Assembly: GCF_032854445.1 (NCBI RefSeq)
Contig: NC_088301.1
Span: 21,691,808 to 21,755,807, forward strand
DNA: 64,000 nt
From: Liolophura sinensis
Lineage: Eukaryota > Mollusca > Polyplacophora > Chitonida > Chitonidae
Direction: 5' to 3'
Shown: positions 59,702-64,000 of the stretch, piece after piece
Layout: the number at the start of each line of letters is the position of its first letter
Numbering within the stretch: the first letter of the stretch is position 1
Notes under the pieces: model-generated
What the model was told of the DNA's origin: nothing
The model's database searches: none
The model's input: the letters and a program-made list of their open reading frames with translations, nothing else
Program-made: the position numbers and the translations under genes

Positions 59702-62393
59702 ACCGAACAAGTATTCAAGCGTCACCCGAAAGAAAACTTCATGCATTTTCTTGGAAGTCTTTCTCATATTAAATTAACTGCTGATTTTATGCTCTTCCTT
59801 CATAATTTGATCACATTTATTTCCATACGTCAATGATTAGCATCTATAATTTGTAATGCTGGTTATTTTACAGGGCCACTCTTACTCAGTCGAGGCAGGG
59901 CAGCTCAACTTTAATCGCATTAGCGGACATGAAGTGTCAAGGCCGGTGAAAGAGTTCGTCGTGGTAGGAAAATGTTATATATACGTGACTTTACACCAGC
60001 GTACATGCGATATGGGCCTTCGGTCAAATAACACGCCTAATCGGTTTAAACGTAACCAGTTTTCGGAAATGATGTTATCTTCACTCTTAAAAGTCATACT
60101 GAATTACACCGTTTGACTTAAGACCAAATTTACGAAAAGCGTATTTAAAGCACTTTTGTGCTGCTCACATATATATGGCGTTCTTCAATAGGGAAGTTTT
60201 GAGTTCGAACTCTTCTGTATTTGAAAGTAGAAACAAAGTCCTCCTGCATCATGTGACTTGTGAAAAATGTTAGACAACCTTTGCTGGCATTATTTAACCG
60301 ATCATTGTCTCACCGTGTTCCAGAGGCAAAGATGACACTTTCCTGGCTTAGTAGTTAGAGGCGCTTGCCCTTCACACGAGTTGCAGGTCCAAACCTGGCC
60401 TTGGGCGGGGAATTAATAGGCTCTCACCCACAGTCAAATAAATAAAGAAATGAATAGAAAGGGACCATTTTCTGAAAACAAACAAACAAACAAAAAAAAT
60501 CAACTGAAAATGTCTGGCAGCTTATTTCATAAGAACAGTATTTCGAACATTGTCATCCCTTTCCAGGTTTTCTCGTGAGAAAGCTGCCGAATATATTCGA
60601 TAAAACAAGTTGACAAACGATGACTTTCAGTAAGCCAATACATTTGACATTTTAGCATCCTTATTATGACCCGGACAATGGCTTGAGAAACGATATCGCA
60701 ATCCTGAAGTTTGACCCCTTCCCGTCCGGTCAATACATCGAGCCGATTCCCATGATCACGGACCCCAACGAAGACTTGACAACAATGACGTGTTGGACAG
60801 CTGGCTGGGGAAAAACATCCGGTAGGTACATGTATATAGTTCACAACAACAGGTGAGTTTCAAGTTGGAACTCCTTTGTTGTCAAAGGCAAAAACAGTCC
60901 TACTGTGTTTGTGACCTGTGAAAGATGCCAGGCAAGCATTGTTGACAATGATTTACCGATCACCTGTCTCACACTCTTCCAGAAGCACAAATGACACCTC
61001 TTTCCATTAGGAACTGTTCAAGGTCACAAAAGTTCAACTTCTCAATTTTCTCCATTATTCGTCTAATCCAAATTACTGTTTTATGAAACATTATTCTGAC
61101 GCCCGTGTTACAGTAAATGTGATGAAAAGTAATTATGAAACATTATTCTGACATCCGTGTTACAGTAAATGTGATGAAAAGTAATTATGAAACATTATTC
61201 TGACGCCCGTGTTACAGTAAATGTGGTGAAAAGTAATTACCTAACATTTTTGACTGTAAAAAATACAGTTGGACTTTTTCTACTGTTATTGTAGAGTCGA
61301 AACTTTTCTCGCTATTACAGTTTTATACCTCGAGTTTCTTTGAAAAAAGTCTTCAAAGTGACATATTAAAATTACGATTTCCTTTAATTATTGCGCAGCA
61401 AACGGTGATGGCTCGGATGTGTTGAAGTATTCAGAAGTAATTGTGATGACAAACAGCGAGTGTGAGAATCATTGGGGTGAAATTTTCTCAACAGAAGTCT
61501 GTGCGCAAAATTTCCAGTATGACGTGTCAGTATGTGGGGTAAGATCATTTTGTTTGTACATGAAATACGTTGTCGCAATGGTTTGTCTCATTTGTTTATC
61601 CAGATTTCTGTACGACTGAAATACAATTTGCACTTCAAATTCTAACCCTGTGAAGTGTAAGTCTAACTCTAAAAATATCATTAAGAACAGGAGCAGTATT
61701 TATTAAATATGTTATAAGGTTATGTCTTTACATCATCTCTCCACAAGGGCCACAGGTTTGTTCGATTTTGTCCTGTAACTAGACCTGGTGAAAGGCTTAT
61801 TTTCTCCGGGCACTCCGGTTTATTAGATCCCAAAACCAGAGCGCCGCTGTATATAAATGGAATTTTCCTGACTTAATGGTTTGGGTTTATCTTCGATCAT
61901 ATGAATATAAGTAGAATATAGTCAAAACAGAACCTACATGCACATGCGCAATGAAACACCCTGTTTATCCTGATAACTACCAAGAAAAGAAGGCAAGTTG
62001 ATTGGTTTCGTTTCAAAACTGAAGGATAACTTGTCCGCCCGTTGTGTCTGTTAGTCAGACTCCTTACAGCTTATACGGCGCTTTACATCACTGCCGCCAC
62101 CATATACATAGTAGATATTGTACAGACATCTTTAACAACGCCAAGGTCGCAGGGATCAAGGTGAAGAGACAGGATGTCCTGTCAACACTGCGAAATGTAC
62201 ATATGAATTAAGTTTCTAAATATTCTATATATTGTTTTAGGGTGACAGCGGCGGCCCTTTGACATGTGAAACAGCCAATGGCGAGAAACTGGCGGGTGTG
62301 ACGTCATGGGCCCACGAGGACTGCGAGGGATCGAGTCCTAGTGTGTTCACCAGGGTCTCGGAGTACAAAGACTGGATTGCCCAAAACCTGTAG
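58148..62393 (+). CDS. Secreted chymotrypsin-family (S1A) serine protease, six exons, intact
   Basis: Exons 58148-58196, 59041-59240, 59874-59963, 60656-60821, 61399-61538 and 62241-62393 join in frame (795 nt, 265 residues, stop TAG); every intron is GT-AG. Residues 1-17 form a signal peptide and 18-38 a short propeptide. The protease domain starts at IVNG (39-42). The triad is His79 (TAAHC), Asp126 (NDIAIL) and Ser218 (GDSGGP). Cysteines 64/80, 159/224, 190/203 and 214/243 match the four standard S1A disulphides, and CWTAGWGKTS is at 159-168. The 227-residue mature length is normal for the family. At chymotrypsin positions 189, 216 and 226 it has Ser212, Ala239 and Ser249, which argues against trypsin specificity and suggests a narrowed elastase-like or chymotrypsin-like pocket. 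The residue before IVNG is Asp, not Lys or Arg, so activation by trypsin is not expected. A secreted digestive or extracellular role is inferred. No frameshift or missing catalytic residue is seen. Confidence 0.94.
58738..58982 (+). mobile_element. SINE-1 copy inside protease intron 1
   Basis: It runs from a tRNA-like head (GGCCTCCGTGGCGCAATAAC, then GTGAGTTCAACTCC as B box) through CATAATGCTGGCCGCCGTCG to the ACACCAATCAAATAAA tail. The 3' end lies about 60 bp from the exon 2 acceptor, so it bounds the branch-point region. The ATG at 58989 follows its A-rich tail directly. Confidence 0.9.
59041..59240 (+). CDS. Protease exon 2 (propeptide, IVNG start, catalytic His)
   Basis: The acceptor is a T-rich tract ending CACAG at 59040. 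The exon encodes residues 17-83: the propeptide, the Asp38/Ile39 activation junction, Cys64, and catalytic His79 in TAAHC. It ends in phase 0 at donor GTAAGG (59241). Confidence 0.92.
59583..59702 (+). repeat. (TAAA)n microsatellite in protease intron 2
   Basis: About 120 bp of TAAA repeats with a few TACA variants. No SINE body is attached. Confidence 0.95.
59874..59963 (+). CDS. Protease exon 3
   Basis: A 90-nt phase 0/0 exon after TTTTACAG, ending at donor GTAGGA (59964). It encodes residues 84-113, the strand and loop segment between His57 and the HPYY motif that precedes the catalytic Asp. Neither residues nor phase suggest a missing exon between it and its neighbours. Confidence 0.9.
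60196..60350 (+). repeat. Intron 3 copy of a repeat shared with intron 4
   Basis: It aligns with 60853-61005 through shared blocks: TTGAGTTCGAACTC against TCAAGTTGGAACTC, then TGTGAAAAATG against TGTGAAAGATG, then a shared CCGATCA and the matching GAGGCAAAGATGACAC against GAAGCACAAATGACAC. It is either an internal duplication or two copies of one dispersed element. Confidence 0.75.
60350..60450 (+). mobile_element. Small tRNA-derived SINE-like fragment in protease intron 3
   Basis: TGGCTTAGTAGTTAGAGGCG resembles an A box region and CAGGTCCAAACCTGG a B box. It ends in CAAATAAATAAAGAAATGAA. The head differs from SINE-1, so this is a separate or strongly diverged family. Confidence 0.5.
60656..60821 (+). 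CDS. Protease exon 4 (catalytic Asp)
   Basis: The acceptor is CATTTTAG. The exon encodes HPYYDPDNG, then NDIAIL with catalytic Asp126, then Cys159 and the AGWG motif. It ends in phase 1 at donor G|GTAGGT (60822). Confidence 0.94.
60853..61005 (+). repeat. Intron 4 copy of the repeat shared with intron 3
   Basis: Partner of 60196-60350, in the same order and orientation. It starts about 30 bp after exon 4. Confidence 0.75.
61082..61237 (+). repeat. 52-bp tandem repeat, three copies, in protease intron 4
   Basis: The unit begins TATGAAACATTATTCTGACG and ends GTGATGAAAAGTAAT. The copies differ at only about three positions (for example GACATCC for GACGCCC), so the expansion is recent. Confidence 0.97.
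61399..61538 (+). CDS. Protease exon 5 (Cys190-Cys203, S1 pocket entry)
   Basis: The acceptor is TTGCGCAG. The exon encodes residues 169-215, with Cys190 and Cys203 and then SVCG, where Ser212 is at the position equivalent to 189 and Cys214 equals Cys191. It ends in phase 0 at GGG|GTAAGA, immediately before the GDSGGP motif. Confidence 0.93.
62241..62393 (+). CDS. Protease exon 6 (catalytic Ser) and stop
   Basis: The acceptor is TTGTTTTAG. The exon begins GDSGGP with catalytic Ser218, then Cys224, TSWAHEDC (Ala239 where Gly216 is usual), and the C-terminal helix motif YKDWIAQNL, ending in TAG. Confidence 0.95.
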   Translation, partial: GDSGGPLTCETANGEKLAGVTSWAHEDCEGSSPSVFTRVSEYKDWIAQNL

Positions 62394-62746
62394 CCCTCAG
62401 ATCTTCTTCTTTTGTATTGCCACCTGTGAACACGGACAACAGAAGACTAAAACAGAAGACGGTTGAAATTGGTTCTGTCTGTTCCTCAGTTAAATGTAGT
62501 AGATAATCATTCAGTCTTTTCATTTTTCAACAGTTTGGTTTTCCTTACTGCATTAGGAGGGAACCACAGAAGACTTTCAAATCATCCTCATCGCCCACAG
62601 GTGGCGGCAGTTCTTATTTTCAATGGAAGGGAGACAACCACCCAACCGAGAGGGAAATTTCGAATAAGAGAGGGCTACCTCCCATGTAAAATAACCACAG
62701 ACATTTGGCAGATTAACTCAAACAGTATTTACAAAGGCATATTAAA

Positions 62747-62752
62747 AATAAA
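62747..62752 (+). promoter_or_regulatory. Candidate poly(A) signal of the protease gene
   Basis: This is the first canonical AATAAA after the stop codon at 62393, implying a 3' UTR of roughly 370 nt. The setting is AT-rich, so chance is possible. Confidence 0.4.
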
Positions 62753-63415
62753 TATATATTTAATCAGCTTTATTTGTTTTGGAGCTATATATCTTTTATT
62801 GTTAAAGGTACAAATAACTGTCCCATTGCAGTATGACCTGTCAGAAACGCTTGGCAACTATTTTTAGTGACATATAGGCCTACTATAGCATAGGCACCTG
62901 AAAGATTTGTTTTTAGAGTAGAGAAACGATGGAGAAAATGGAAGAGCTGAGAGCCTTGTGCCCCTGAAACACAACGATACACGTCATCGGTAGATCACTA
63001 TTAACAATACGCTAAATTAAAGCCTGTTTTAATACCCTTTACTGAATAAGCAACACTTGTATACTACTCGTAAATCAAAGAGACCCTAATCGCCCTAAGA
63101 CCCACGTGGCGACCGATGGCGATGGATGGAATATCCATGACACACTTTTCTTTTTAATGAAAACTGGTGACATAGGTCACAAGATTGAAATCATCACATT
63201 TTACAAGATATAACAAATACTACAAGGCCAATTTGTAAGGGCTATATAGATTAGGCCCTTTGGAATATTGCTATCCAGATAAAGATAATTTAAAAATTGT
63301 AATTACCATTTCGTCAAAAATGCGGCGTGACAGGAAGCCGTGGTTTCATCTTGTACAGATGTAAGCTCAAATAAGGCATACCATCAGGACTTTTTGCTGT
63401 CGTCTTCCAATCCAT
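62753..63415. other. No gene seen downstream of the protease
   Basis: AT-rich spacer between the candidate poly(A) site and the next SINE-1 fragment. Confidence 0.55.
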
Positions 63416-63486
63416 TTTTTTATTTGATTGATGTTTTACGCCATACTCGAGAAAATTTCACTTATACGACGGCGGCCAGCATTATA
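63416..63486 (-). mobile_element. SINE-1, 3' end
   Basis: TTTTATTTGATTGATGTTTT through CACTTATACGACGGCGGCCA, then cut at AGCATTATAAAT. Confidence 0.9.
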
Positions 63487-63850
63487 AATCCATTAAAGGC
63501 GGATAAATTTCATTCACCGTCTTGACAATGTGGGGACTGTTTACGGCCAATATGTCATGATTATATGATAAAGGAAAATGGTCGACCTTTTAAAACATTA
63601 CTTTTTAATAATTCCTTCATATTGTCGTATTCATATGAAAACAGGTATAAATCCGCCAATATTGGAGCGCAATTTGTACCCTTGGAACACCCATGCACTG
63701 TTGGTAAAGGATTTACCGAATTTCACGAAGATATTATTGACGAGCAATTCCAGCAGTCCGGATGAGCAATTAGACATCCCAAGGATGGTAACCTACGCAA
63801 ATATTAGAACGAAACAGAAAACAATAAGCTGGAACAAAAACAAATCTTCG

Positions 63851-64000
63851 GAGCCTCGGAGATGGTTAATGTGCCATTGCAGCACAATGACCCAGTGTCC
63901 TCTGACTAATGCGGTCGCTGTGAGTTCAAGACCAGCTCATGCCGGCTTCCTCTTCGGTCGTACGTGGGAAGGTCTTTCAGAAACTAGTGGATAGTCGTGG
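63851..64000 (+). mobile_element. SINE-1, running off the window end
   Basis: The head from GGAGCCTCGGAGATGGTTAA with B box GTGAGTTCAAGACCAG, then CGTACGTGGGAAGGTC and GTGGATAGTCGTGG at the last base. Confidence 0.9.

Noticed and set aside
63578-63994. 138-codon plus-strand frame at the window end
   Set aside because: Its last third is SINE-1 sequence and the rest has no recognised motif.
1-64000. CRISPR array, operon, phage or bacterial defence system
   Set aside because: SINEs, spliced exons and minisatellites show animal nuclear DNA. None of the tandem arrays has the repeat-spacer structure of CRISPR.

Overview
The window is animal nuclear DNA. It is AT-rich, almost entirely non-coding, and crowded with tRNA-derived SINEs, short inverted-repeat transposons and minisatellites. 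Its one clear gene is split by five GT-AG introns. The dominant SINE has a tRNA-like head with A and B boxes and a body containing CATAATGCTGGCCGCCGTCG, then GAAATATTCTTGAGTACGGC, then a CAATCAAATAAATAAA tail. From memory this resembles SINEs common in mollusc genomes, so a mollusc or related lophotrochozoan is the best guess; that is inference.

Layout. 1-5.1 kb: no recognisable gene, two diverged repeats and a 59-bp minisatellite (about 4.43-5.08 kb). 5.2-17.6 kb: scattered SINE-1 copies, one copy of a second SINE family (7.2-7.56 kb), inverted-repeat elements, a CpG-rich patch near 8.6 kb and a weak candidate exon at 5.7-5.9 kb on the minus strand. 17.6-19.4 kb: the best candidate exon of an unrecognised gene, minus strand. 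19.4-32 kb: local duplications, a 20-bp array split by a full-length SINE, a 28-bp array abutting half an inverted-repeat element, a 72-bp array, and a large 54-bp array interrupted by a SINE. 27.8-28.3 kb and 40.56-40.97 kb carry two opposed copies of one dispersed repeat. 32-50 kb: many SINE fragments, a 581-bp element with perfect terminal inverted repeats (39595-40175), a 90-bp TA run and an almost symmetrical inverted-repeat element (49074-49295). 50-57.8 kb: more SINEs plus 16-bp, 22-bp and 19-bp arrays.

The confident gene lies at 58148-62393, plus strand. It is an intact six-exon, 265-residue secreted chymotrypsin-family (S1A) serine protease. All splice junctions are GT-AG and in phase, the catalytic triad and four conserved disulphides are present, and its signal peptide lies on a short first exon about 840 bp upstream of the next exon. 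A TATA box just upstream is duplicated in tandem. Intron 1 holds a SINE that ends about 60 bp from the splice acceptor. The residues that shape the S1 pocket point to an elastase- or chymotrypsin-like, not trypsin-like, preference.

No multi-gene system, operon, CRISPR array or RNA gene is supported. The points most worth following are the protease's twin promoter, hidden first exon, unusual activation site and pocket; the mobile-element families; and a few orphan exon-like stretches.
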